This document shows positions 26,858 to 37,852 of a DNA stretch of 64,000 nucleotides, one piece after another (positions within the stretch are counted from its first letter, which is position 1; each line of letters opens with the position of its first letter). Under the pieces are notes generated by a model. The model searched no databases. It saw only the letters and a list, made by a program, of their open reading frames with translations, and was not told the origin of the DNA. A program made the translations under genes and the position numbers. This DNA is from Phycomyces nitens (Eukaryota > Mucoromycota > Mucoromycetes > Mucorales > Phycomycetaceae), in NCBI GenBank assembly GCA_022702545.1, contig JAHRBC010000004.1, positions 4,308,001 through 4,372,000 of the forward strand. The letters are read 5' to 3'.

Positions 26858-27085
26858 TATATTCGGACTTTGATATAAACTTTTTCACATATTTTTTCAA
26901 AAGCCTAAGACTTTTGCAAAAACGAGGTTATAAAAAATCCAAGCCGTGTATTAGATAGCCATAGTATTGATTGATGTATCCCGCGGCTCTATTTTTAATT
27001 AAACAGCTTTAACAAAAAGCCTTAGTGTTTTAAAGATTTGCTAGTATGAGACGGTTACATAGCGGAGATAATAATTATATTTTGC
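26858..27085 (+). repeat. Structured repeat, copy 3
   Basis: The inverted repeat CAAAAGCCTAAGACTTTTG is unchanged although neighbouring positions vary. The longer stem reads AGCCGTG/CGCGGCT. It ends with TTACATAGCGGAGAT as in copy 1. A 61-codon open frame starts near 27089, just beyond the copy, with no recognised family. Confidence 0.85.
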
Positions 27086-28943
27086 AGTATGTCGGATGTT
27101 AAATATCATTATTTTTTACCTGCGGAGTTTTATCAAACGAAATTGAAACAAATTCGACAAAAGTCAATAGTTAAAGCTAAATGCACCATACCTTGTATTG
27201 AATCTCTCGACTATCTATATACCTTTTTGTTTCTCCTGTACTTTTTTGTATTTAGTACACCACACCATGTGTAAGAAAAATGTTGATTAAAAAATTTCAA
27301 GGACTAGCAGAGAACTTGATGGGTTCTGTCAAATAGTGGAGATAAACCATAGATCCATTAGAAGGAATATTGAGACATAATTGATTGAGAGCCAATCTAT
27401 CAAACTAGTTTGTTAATTGTCCAAAGATGTAGAGGCCATTTATGCATATTTTGGAATTGAACGATTCCAGATATTTCATCCGTAATATAAGCATCGACTT
27501 GTATATGACTCTTTAAACGGAAAAGTACGGCTGAAAAAAAGGCATGTGGATAAAACTTGCAAGTGGTATGGTTAATAGATATGTAACCGAAAAATCAATA
27601 AAAAGATATCAGCATTAAAAAATATACTCTAAAGAATATTGCCTAAATTGCAGAACGGTGGTAGATAAATATTAGAGAAAGCTAAAGGAACCGATCATTA
27701 GCAATATATCAGAATAAACGGAGAGGAAAGAACAGGCAAAAAGTAACCCGATCAGAAAGTTCAAATTGAGGTTGAACGATATAAGATAAGCAAAGTTGTA
27801 GGGTGAATTGGTGAGATATTCGGTCAAGAACACAAGACCATTAGAGCAAGGTGAAGTGCACAATGTATTGAACTTTATCAGATGAAACTTACAGTGGTGT
27901 ATTACAGCTGGGCTATTTCCGACCGTATATTGCTAGATAATGGCATAAAAACAGACAATATACAAAATACATATGAATTTAAAAAGAGCAAGTGTATCAA
28001 AGAAGATGACTTTACTGCTGATCAATAATTGGTGGGATAAGTTAATATGTCAAGCCGCCTAAGTCTTGGCAAAAAGTAATACTGAGTCACTTTGAATGAT
28101 GGATATGTAAAGTTGAAAGCTCAAATAAATGACCAGAATTGGAAACGTCTATTATGCCAGTATACAGCCTAGGGCTGTTTTAATTTGTCTTGCAATGCTG
28201 TCAAGCAGAAGGACAGAGATAGAAAAGACGTATTTATTGGATATATTGATTCGGATACTAGATGTTTAGATGTATGTTGTTTGATAATAATTTAGTCGAG
28301 CTATATTTTCTTAGCCAGGAATAAAGACAAGACATCAGTGTAGACTAAGAATTAAACAGGTAATAACGGAACAAGCAGTATCAAAACTGAATAACAACTG
28401 TTGGTAGGGAGTACACAAGAAAATCCAAGTTACGGAAAAGTTGATAGAGGAGAAACTCGAATACTAGATCGAAGAGGATGGAGAAGAAATGTTTAGTCTG
28501 AACCAAATCATAATATTGAAAAATAAGATGTAATGTACCCAATTACATTTATTATAAGTTGAAAAAAAGACCATGTGGATTAAATGAGCAATACTTGACA
28601 TTAGGTAACTGTATGGGTCCTTATATTTGGTGTCTTTGGCAGAGTAACTATCGGAGTAGTTCCAGATTCAACCTCGCTCGTCTTCTTGGCCTCATTTCTG
28701 CCCTTGTGGTTAGGCAGAAAAGGCTACGTTGCAAACTATTTGTAAATGTCTTGTATACTAAATCTGATAAAACCATTTTTGGGAGACTTGAGGTAAAGGG
28801 ATCTGGAAACAATTGCGTTTGTTGGGACAGGAAAGTAAGGATTTAACTGGTCGAGGATTGGACACACACGGGTTTCACAGCTAAATAATTGTTTTGTCCG
28901 GATATTTATTCTACCGAAACAAATCCCCATAATAGGAACTAAT
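27086..28943. other. AT-rich region between the structured repeats and the LINE
   Basis: No intact gene. It contains scattered short frames and looks like decayed repeat DNA. Part of it may be the 5' region of the LINE that follows. Confidence 0.4.
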
Positions 28944-29351
28944 ATGAGTACCCCTGAGGGATCGAACTCACAGGGCAGTACTGTCAACCCATGGCAGGTC
29001 CAAAGACCAGCAATTTGTGCACCGAGCACACCATCCCGTTCGAAGAACAAATCTCTTCGTATTTTTACTGCACCTGATTTTGACCAGAATCTCTCCATGG
29101 ATCCAACATCTGCTGTCTGGACCAACATCATTCATCTATTGAGTATTTTGTTTAATTTCGGCAAACTCGTTCCTGTCAACGCAGTAGATGATGTCCTCTC
29201 TAAAAACATTGGCCAGATGACCTCGTTGACCTTGCATTACATTCGTTCAAAGGACCTTTTGACAGATCCCATTTTCACTGAACCTGCCACCCGGGTGAAA
29301 GCCACCTCTGACAGCCTGGTGAATCAGACACCCACATTGTTGCCTCACTAA
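28944..29351 (+). pseudogene. Possible ORF1-like frame of the LINE
   Basis: An ATG-initiated frame of 135 codons (MSTPEGSNSQGSTVNPWQVQ...) with a Ser/Thr/Pro-rich start and basic patch (SRSKNKSLRIF). It lies directly upstream of the LINE pol region, in the same orientation. Codon composition is more GC-rich than the surrounding DNA, as is the pol region, which supports common origin. No zinc knuckle or RRM was recognised, so assignment as ORF1 rests on position. Confidence 0.45.
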
Positions 29352-29589
29352 TTATGCCTTCTAATAGCCATATTATAAAGGTCAACCTTTATTCCATCAG
29401 CGCATGCAATCCCAAAACTAACTTCCTTAGACCAATTGAAGAGACTTTCTTTTCGTATCAAAAGGTTGTTCAATTGCGTGCATACGTCTCCCACTGTAGA
29501 ACTTTCTGTGGTGAGCCCATCGTTCGTCTGGACACATCTGGGTTAGATACACCTAGTACCTGTTCTACAAAGATTTTGACATGATCTTC

Positions 29590-32210
29590 ACCGATATTTC
29601 GGATAAGACAAATTGCTCTTTTCCAGCAAATGCTTCCCCTGGAATCCGCTGGGATTGTCTCAAATAGGCTGTTAAGCAATTGGCTCTCGCTTATGGCAAA
29701 AAAGTTCAAAGTCGCATCCACCAACTTTGCAATGAGCTCTCAGGATCTTCATCCTCACCTCAACTCTCCTCCATCAAATCTGAGCTGGCATCGATTCAAT
29801 TATGTCGTCCCTCCACCCTTGTAGCCCGCTATGGTGCCAAGTGGTATGAAGAAGGAGAGACATCATCCAAGTATTTCTTTCGCGAACTTAAGCAACGCTC
29901 TACTGCCAAGTCCATCACCGCTCCTGTTGACCCCGACACCTCCACCTCCTTCACCTCACCAGCAGACCTGCTTGGCCACACATGCTTATTTTATCAATCC
30001 CTATACTCTCAAGAAGCCATTGATCTCTCGGCCGCTCATTCCCTCCTTCTACAAGCCTTTCTTCTGATTACTCTGTTCCTTTGACCTTTAAAGTGACGCT
30101 GGACGAACTCAATTCTGTGCTTAAGAACACCCCGAACAACTCCAGCCCTGGCATGGATATCCTGCCGTACCCTTTGTGGCCGCGCTTACTTGCTCACCCC
30201 ACCACCCAGTTCCTTGCTGTTGAGGTGTATCAGGATATCCTCTCTGGTGTATTTTCTCCTTTGTGGCTAGAAACAGTTTTGGTTCTGCTCTCAAAAGTTG
30301 GTGACTTGACTTCCCTTTGGAATTGGCACCCCATCCCCCTCATCAACTGCGATGCCAAACTCTTCACCAAGACGCTTACATCTCGTCTAAGCCGTTGAAT
30401 GGTCCCTCTAATTACCTCCTTCCAAATGAGCTTCATGCCTAATCGCTTCATTGCAAACAATGGACTTTTTGAATCGATTAGCCATGTCCCATGCCCAACT
30501 CACCAAAGATCCTGGAATCAGTCTCCTTCTGAACCAAGAGAAACCTACGATCGGATCCATCCAACTTACCTTCGTCTTGTCACGGCATGGTTAGGTTTAC
30601 TTACCATGTTCATTGACTCTGTTTGCGCACTCTTCTTCTCGATTCAGATCCATGCCAATGTTAATGGCCATATCTCTTCATTCTTTGAGCAAGGTCGCGG
30701 GCTTCGACAGGGTGACCATCTCTCGCTTCTGTTGTTCAACATTGCCTTTGAGCCTCTCCTTCGCTCCCTCTCTGCCTCTCCGTCCCTTTGTGGATTTCGC
30801 TTCTCGGTTCATTTCCCTTTCGCTTCCTTCATACCGCCTCTCTCTATCACCTTTGAAACTTCTAGCTTATGCTGACGATCTTCTGTTGTTTCTGCCCTCT
30901 CTCTCTCTAAGATGAGCACCGTCATGTCGATCGTGCGTACTTTTGGGCTGCCCTCGAATGCAAAAGTCAATCTAAACAAGACAACTGCTGTTGCTCTCTC
31001 TGGGGATTTCCATACTGATTGGGGTCATGTTCTTGATGCTGACAATATCACCACCCGCCATGAGACCAACGCCATCTATTATCTGGGTTTCCCTCTCAGC
31101 TCTCACCCTGCCCAACTAGAGTCTTTCCGTGCTGTCCTCCTGACTAAACTCAAACGTCGCTGTACTATGCTATCTGCAAGAAGCTGGTCAGTGCACGGTA
31201 AGAGTATTGTTACCAACTCTCTTCTCTTGAGCTCTATATGGCATGTCCTCTATAGAACTCCTACCCCTCTCTTTTTTTGGTGCTATACGCAAGTATGTCT
31301 GTTCTTTCCTCCACCTTGGTTTTTGCAGCCTTGGTTGGCCTCTTCTTTGCCTATCACGCAAGTCTAATAGCTTGAGTCTTTTGGCTCCTGATCACCAACA
31401 ACACGCTCTCCAACTGCAATGTATTCTTCCTATTTTGCATTCTCGATCTTTTTCCTTTTTACTACTTTATTTAAAATTCTTACTTCCTCTTCACTTTCGT
31501 TATCCTTCTGCTTCCTTGTAGTACTGTGAGTTGTCCCAGTTCCTTACCGCCGATTCACCGTACCTGTTCTCGGTTGCTTCCCAATATTCTTCCTTGTGCA
31601 CGTAGTGTAGCACCTTTGGTGGTTTGTGAGTTCCCCCCGGCTTTTGTTTGGACTTTTGTCCCGCCATTTGTTTCTCCAGAAATGAATATTAAGTCACTTT
31701 TTGCCGCGGACGCTTTTCGGGTAGCTGACGATGGACGTTTCTGTCCCCAACTTTATGACGATCGCCCAAGAGCACAGAACCGCATTGGCCAATTCTTCAG
31801 AAAGATCGATGCTGGTAAAATGGTCTATTTTCGTTGTTTTCTGCCGTGCATTCAACTCCCATACCCATCACCACCTCCGCCTGGTCTATCCTCTATTCTC
31901 TCAATGGTCTTTTTGGACAAACACCCTTTGGGCAAGTCATCCACAGGATCCTTGTGTTGGAATCTTCGTCCGTTCCCTCCTCTGCCTCTTCTACCTCCTA
32001 CTCATTGGCGTCGTTTTTGGTTCCTGGTTATTCGACGCCATTGCCGCACTTTGTGGTGGAAGGTGTTGTGGGCGTGGATTCCCACCTGACTGGCTATTCG
32101 TAACATTATGGCTCGTATAGTCTCATACCCCGTGTGCTTGGTGTGCTCCAGCGCCACCAAAGACCAAGAAAATTTCCTCTTCCTCTGTCCCAAGAAGCAT
32201 TAGATGTAAA
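29590..32210 (+). pseudogene. Non-LTR (LINE) reverse transcriptase, frameshifted
   Basis: A broken ORF2. Recognisable parts in order are a pre-RT region with WYEEGETSSKYFF (about 29850), the RT finger motif SPGMDILPYPLWPRL (about 30150), PIPLINCDAKLFTKTLTSRL (about 30335), SFMPNRFIANNG, YDRI (first catalytic Asp), GRGLRQGDHLSLLLFN (about 30700), and the catalytic YADDLLLF (about 30870), which lies in a different frame from the preceding block. Then come a thumb-like region with WSVHGKSIVTNSLLLSSIWHVL (about 31190-31240) and a C-terminal region with FWFLVIRRHCRTLWWK (about 32020) and a Cys/His-type tail near 32130-32190. Stops and frameshifts make it inactive. It is GC-richer than its surroundings, as expected for a recent immigrant repeat. 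Confidence 0.9.
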
Positions 32211-32625
32211 ACGTAGTTCTCTCTTATTTATGCCAGTGGTGTACTTTGGATGACGTTGGGCAGATACTGAAATCCTGTCAAATATCCTCTGTTTCTCCCA
32301 TTCGGGATACTCAGACTTTGCTGGTAGTTGTAACAGCCAAGGCAATTTGGAATGCCCATTGCAAGTCTGTCTTTGACAACCAGGCCTTTATTCCTGGAGT
32401 AGTAGCTATGAAGGACTCCAGTACTATAGAGAAACAGCGAACTATACTAGCTCAAGGAGTTTTCTTCTTCTTCTCCTCTCTCACTTGTTTTCCCTTCTTT
32501 CTTTTACTTTATCACCTTATATTACTCAATTTTATCTTTATCCCTTTCCTCCAAGTCCATTTTTAATGGCAATCTAAAAGTTGCACGTTTTGTATGACGG
32601 CTGATAAATAAAATACTAAAAAAAT

Positions 32626-35050
32626 CAATTGGTAGGCTCACAGGGTTTAGGGCACATTAGATTAAAGAATGTCAGTAGGAGTAGACACCAAATAGGAATC
32701 AAATTGCTAATTCTGGTTTTCATTGATATTATTATTGATAACGAGGCAGCCAAGAAAGTTTCATCAGAACAAACATCTTCATCAAAACAGACCTTAAGAA
32801 AACCAGAATACACTTGTAGAGAGTTTTCTGGGCCAGTTGATAGCATGACTTGATTTGATCAAATGTTAAATGGTACATGCCTGGTGCACAGGGAAACTAT
32901 CAGTCCAGGCGGTCTTTGTGGAAGGAGAGAGATAGAGAGAGTAATTGACGTGGGTATCATTACTTTGTCAGGCTATGTGCCTATGAGTATATAAGCTTGT
33001 ATACTTTTGTTGGGTAGGAGAAAGACGTTTGTTGACCAAGAAAGGGAAATTTCCGATTACTGTTACTCAAACTTAAAAAGGGTTCTGATTTTATGTAGAA
33101 TATTCCTAGTGACACGTAGGGTACTTGAGTGAGTATAGGTAACTGGTTACGAGGCTACTGTGAGGAAGGGCGCTCGAGTTATCTAGTGTTTATGGCCGGG
33201 TTACTAGCTAGTAATGGTTATTATTCCAATTGGAGGCGTGGTAACGAGGGACAATAAACTACTGTTAAGAGGATGCGTTCTCAAGACAATAGAGCTGCAC
33301 TCAGTAAGGGTTGGGATGCGTCAAATAATATTTATGACTAGACGTATGGGGATGAGAATCAGTTGTCAAAATATAGAAAATAGGAAAAGTGTTTTTAACG
33401 AGGTAAAAGAGTTCCCTTTAATATTCTTCACCAAACTTCCTCTCTTATGGCCTCCTCTGCCTTCGCACCTATTAATCTACTTCTCCTTCTTCATACTCCG
33501 CCCTACTTCGCCTGGCCTTCTGCTTCAAGGTGGCGGCCACCAACCACCACGCCCACCGTATCACTAGACAGCCAGTAAAAAAATAATACTCGATTTGGGT
33601 AATAATATTTATATGCCGCCATCTTTTTACTAATTACGATTGACATAAATCACTATATTTGGGGATTTTTATTAAATACCATAAAAGTAAATATTTGCTA
33701 AATGTTAAACAAGAATAGCGAAAGTTTGAACAATCGATTTGCAAAAAATTCTGAATCCCCAAATGCCTTTTATGATTTTTGATAGTAAATAGAAGGAACA
33801 TACAATTGGTGAGACTGATTTGACGAATCAAAATCAAATCCGACTATTTTCCTATTGAACCAATATTATTCATATAAATACTCTTTTAGCTTTATCATAG
33901 AAGGATCAAGCAAACAATATCTTTATTAAAAGAATATACCTTCAAATTCTCTGCCTTGATCAGTTCCTGATAATAAAAGGAAGAAAGAAAAACAAAATTA
34001 TGGTCAGTTAATAAGTAGAACTACAAACTCAGTTTTGCCAAACAATAAATGTTAAGTATTTTGTGGATGGTGGTTCTTGGATAAATAAGGATGGAAGTAT
34101 ATATAATACAAAACTACTACTAGAGAGTTTGGTGAACTCTCTTGTTTAAAATCTTGATTATATTTATTTTAGTGCTTGTAATTTCACTTTTTGTTCTTTG
34201 AATAATATCAATCTTTATAAGTTTAAAAGTACTGTACTCTTGAAATTAAAGCAACATATATGTGCTTAACCGCTTACATTTATTTCTTCATTCTATACCT
34301 ATATTCGTACTACTTTATTGTATGTTTAATATTTTTTTATCAATCTTGCAAGACCTTTTTATTAGCACATCATTTCCATCTTTATACTATTTTTATAGTA
34401 AGTTATTCGCTTTAGGAATGCTGTATTCCCCGGCCATTTGAATAGCTGGCTGACTAAATTTTTTTAAGTTTGGTTTTCTGCAAGTATTTTAAAATATTAC
34501 TTATTTTGTTTGTTATCTTGGTTCTGAATAGGTACCATAGTTCAATGTTACCAATAATTTCTCCAAGCATTCGTACAACCTTTTTGTTAACACTCCAACG
34601 CCAGATATCTATCTACTGGTAGTGTCATTAATTGGTTTTCCTAATCTAGACTTCAATAATAGCCATTTTAAAATAAGAAAGGTTTTGTCCCGATATCTGG
34701 CTCAAGACAAATAAAGGAAGCATATTAAATCAACGACAGAGATCGTGCTATTATATATACATATATATATCAGCTTCCTACACTTATAATTTCCATCAAA
34801 TCAACATTGGGTTAGGCACAAAACACACTCGATAATCGTACAAAGAAATCCAATATCTTGTACCCCAGATATGTATCTATAATACCTGGAAAATCTATCA
34901 TTACTATAAAAATTGTCTTTTCTAGTCGATATTTCCCAAAATAAGAACTAGTATTTCATGACACTATAGTAAGTTTTATAAATCAAGAGCAATATATATT
35001 TCTTCGGATTTATTTATACTTTTATACGTCCACTTTGGCCATTTTTATTT
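32626..35050. other. Long intergenic region upstream of OPT2
   Basis: No supported gene. 32629-32853 is open on both strands but without clear coding character, and 33214-33567 is a plus-strand open stretch with a hydrophobic, Pro-rich C-terminal half. Module copy C lies at 33780-33960. The last kilobase is AT-rich. Confidence 0.4.
33780..33960 (+). repeat. Dispersed TATA-containing module, copy C
   Basis: Landmarks in the same order as copies A and B: GAGACTGATTTGACGAATCA, AAATCCGACTA, ATTCATATAAATACTC, TTTAGCTTTATCATAGAAGG, ATCAAGCAAACA, and CTTCAAATTCTCTGCCT. Similarity ends soon after CTCTGCCT. Downstream sequences in the three copies are unrelated. Confidence 0.65.
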
Positions 35051-35051
35051 A

Positions 35052-35140
35052 TTTATTTATTGTACAATAGTTGGGCAAAGAACGTTTTCTATTGACTGTA
35101 TTCACTTTGACTATACCTATCACCGTTTGGTTCAACAAAA
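35052..35140 (+). promoter_or_regulatory. OPT2 upstream module with GATA-type site
   Basis: Contains GGCAAAGAACG, TATTGACTGTATTCACTTTG, CTATCACC (TGATAG on the minus strand) and TTTGGTTCAACAAAA, matching the OPT1 and OPT3 modules in order. A TATATAAAAA box follows at about 35202, 130 bp before the ATG. Confidence 0.6.
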
Positions 35141-35330
35141 CTAATTTTTTATTAAAGGGGAACTGTTGAAGTGTAATCTAGCAATTTTTCAGAAAATTAT
35201 TTATATAAAAATTCTACAATTTCATTGACTTTATTCCTTATCTTCCTTGACTCTTTTCGTTTTTGTTTAATATATTTCTTATATTTATAACCTAGTTTTC
35301 CAAATCTTTATTTTGTAAACCCAATACAAA

Positions 35331-37715
35331 ATGGAGACACCCTTGGAAAAACGGGAGGAATTCAAACAAACCTCCAGTTTCGAAGGAAAAGAAGAATATT
35401 ATGACGAAAAAGATCAAGTCTCCATCAAAGATATCAACACAAGTACCAGAAACCCAAAAGATGTCGACTTTGAAAACGATGATCTTGATCTCGAAATTGT
35501 GAATCAGATCGCAAGTACTGAAGATGATCCAACAACGAAAGTTTTGACCATTCGTGCTTTGATATCGGGTTGTGTAAGTGCCTAAACATATTATGCAAGA
35601 AGTCGACCCTAGTCACTAATTATAACAATATTGTTTTTCAGTTACTCGCATGTCTCGGTTCCTCTGTTAACCAATTGATGCAGTTTAAGCCTGTTACTGT
35701 CCCCCTTTCGAACATGTTCATGTTGATTCTCGGCTACCTCTTCTGTATTGGTTCATCTCGCTTGTTCAAATCAGGCACTCTTCTCAATCCCGGTCCCTTC
35801 AACGCCAAAGAGCATACTTTCATGTTTTTCATTCTTTCTTCTGCAAATACATCCGCCTACGGTACAAACATTCTCGGTGCCCAGCAGCTTTACTATAATG
35901 CCTACCCATCTGCAGCTGGTGGTATCTTCTTGATATTGGCCATTCAATTGATTGGTTATGGAATCGCCGGTCAACTTCGTCCTTTCCTTGTCTACCCCTC
36001 TATAATGATCTGGCCACTCAGTATTCCTACAATCTCTTTCATCAAGACATTCAATACTCCTGGAAGTGATAATAGGACCCTCATGAAGTTCTTCTTTTAC
36101 ATCTTTGGCGGTATCTTTGTTTGGGAGATCTTTCCTCAGTACATTTTTCCTCTCCTCGGTGGAATTTCAATTGTCTGCCTCGCCAAACGTGACAGCCCAT
36201 GGGTTCAGAATCTCTTTGGTGGTCTTGGAACCAACGAAGGTCTTGGGATCGGCTCAATCAGCTTTGACTGGGCCGGTTTGTCAATGCTATCTCCCCTTGT
36301 ACTTCCACTATATGTCCAGCTTAACCTTTATGGTGGTATCCTTATTGCATGGATCCTGGCCCCTCTTGTTTATTACTATAATTTGTGGGACGCGCAGAGC
36401 TTTGGTTTCTTGTCAAATGGCCTGTACCAATTAGACCCCGAGACTAAAGTTGCCGTACCTTACCCTCAAGAACTTATCCTCGACGAGTACAACAACATCA
36501 ACGAAACTGCGCTCGCAGAGATTGGTCGCCCTCACTTTAGCACGATGTATGCCATTAGTTATATCTTCATCAACCTTGGTGTCACTGCCATGATTAGTCA
36601 CGTTGCTCTCTTTTATGGATCTGATATCAAGAGAATTGCCATGTCTATTATCAGACGCAAAGAAAGCAGAGAAGATGATATTCACAACCGTCTCATGGCT
36701 GCTTACAAGGAAGTTCCTGTCTGGTGGTACTATATTATCTTTGTCTGCGGCATTGGACTCAACATCGGAATCGGTTATGCCAACCACAGTCAGCTTCCAT
36801 GGTGGGGTTTCCTGCTTGCTATTGCCTTGGCTACTGTTCTGTCTCTTCCATTGAACATGATTCAAGCCATTACTGGTAATGGTTTCGGTCTCAACGTCGT
36901 TGCCGAGATGATCTGTGGTTTCTTGCTTCCCGGTAACCCAGTCGCCAACATGTACTTTAAATCGCTCGGATACAATACTCTATATCAGGCTGGCCAAATG
37001 GCAAACGATCTCAAGATTGGTCACTACATGAAAATCCCTCCAAGACTCACTTTCTTGGCCCAACTGATTGGTACCGTTGTTGGTTGCATCTTTAACTATA
37101 TTGTCAACTATGTAAGTATTTTAATGAATCTGTTAAATGTTTACTAGCTTCTAACAAAGTATATTCCAATAGACCATCATTACCTCCAAGAGAGAGGAGC
37201 TTTTGGATCCCAATGGCAATATCTGGAGTGGTTCAGGAATGCAATCCATGAACTCTGCTGGTATTACCTGGGGTGGCATTGGTCCTATGTTCATGTTCGG
37301 CCCTGGTACCCAATACTCCTTCTTCTTGTGGGCCTTTATTGCTGGATTTGGTCTCCCAATTCCTTTCTGGATCCTTCACAAGTTCTTCCCCAAAGTTGGT
37401 TTTAACTTGGTCAATACTCCCATGATTCTTGTTATGCTTGCCAATTTCCCTGGTCTTAATTATTCATGGATTACTGTTTCCTTTATCATCGTCCTCGTCA
37501 GCCAGCTATATATCAAACGTCGCTATAGCAAGTGGTATGTCAAGCACAACTACCTGATGTCTGCTGCTTTGGATTCTGGAACCTCTCTCATGGCATTCAT
37601 ATTGGCCATGACTGTCTTTGGTGGAGGAGATGGTGTTGAGCACCCTTTCCCTTCCTGGGCCGGAAACAATGCAAATATCCTTTACTACGATTACTGCTGT
37701 GCTGATTGCGAATAG
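35331..37715 (+). CDS. Oligopeptide transporter, OPT family (OPT2)
   Basis: Exons 35331-35573, 35642-37111 and 37173-37715, giving 751 aa. Start ATGGAGAC is in the same context as in OPT3 and OPT4 (after TTTTGTAAACCCAAT). It is the only copy with both canonical OPT signatures: NPG (130-132, in NPGPFN) and KIPPR (545-549). Polytopic membrane protein with a long acidic N-terminal tail (DDLDLEIVNQIASTEDDPT) and C-terminal DYCCADC. The first two thirds of exon 2 follow OPT1, including a 70 nt identical run (36450-36519 against 23523-23592). After about 36560 it follows OPT3/OPT4. The stop is 137 bp from a Tc1-like element. Confidence 0.96.
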
Positions 37716-37852
37716 TTCTTATTTATATCTATACACTTAATCTTATTTATATTTCCTAATAATAATAATAAAAAGTCAATTAATATTGTATTGCTTATCT
37801 TTTTCTTGAAATTATTAGTATTCTAATGTAAATTAGCTTTGTTTTTACTATA

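Larger units (their letters stand above)
28944..32625 (+). mobile_element. Degenerate LINE-type retrotransposon
   Basis: The extent is set on the left by the candidate ORF1 and on the right by the A-rich end near 32605-32622, after a pyrimidine-rich stretch (32460-32560). The target-site duplication was not identified. Mucoralean centromeric LINEs (Grem-LINE1) are a known precedent for LINE abundance in this group, but membership was not tested. Confidence 0.75.

Noticed and set aside
36431..36865. Minus-strand frame of 144 codons overlapping OPT2 (and similar plus-strand frames at 50797-51279 and 60036-60440 over OPT3/4)
   Set aside because: The same antisense frame appears in several paralogues because exon 2 codon usage avoids stops there. 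No independent start context or domain.
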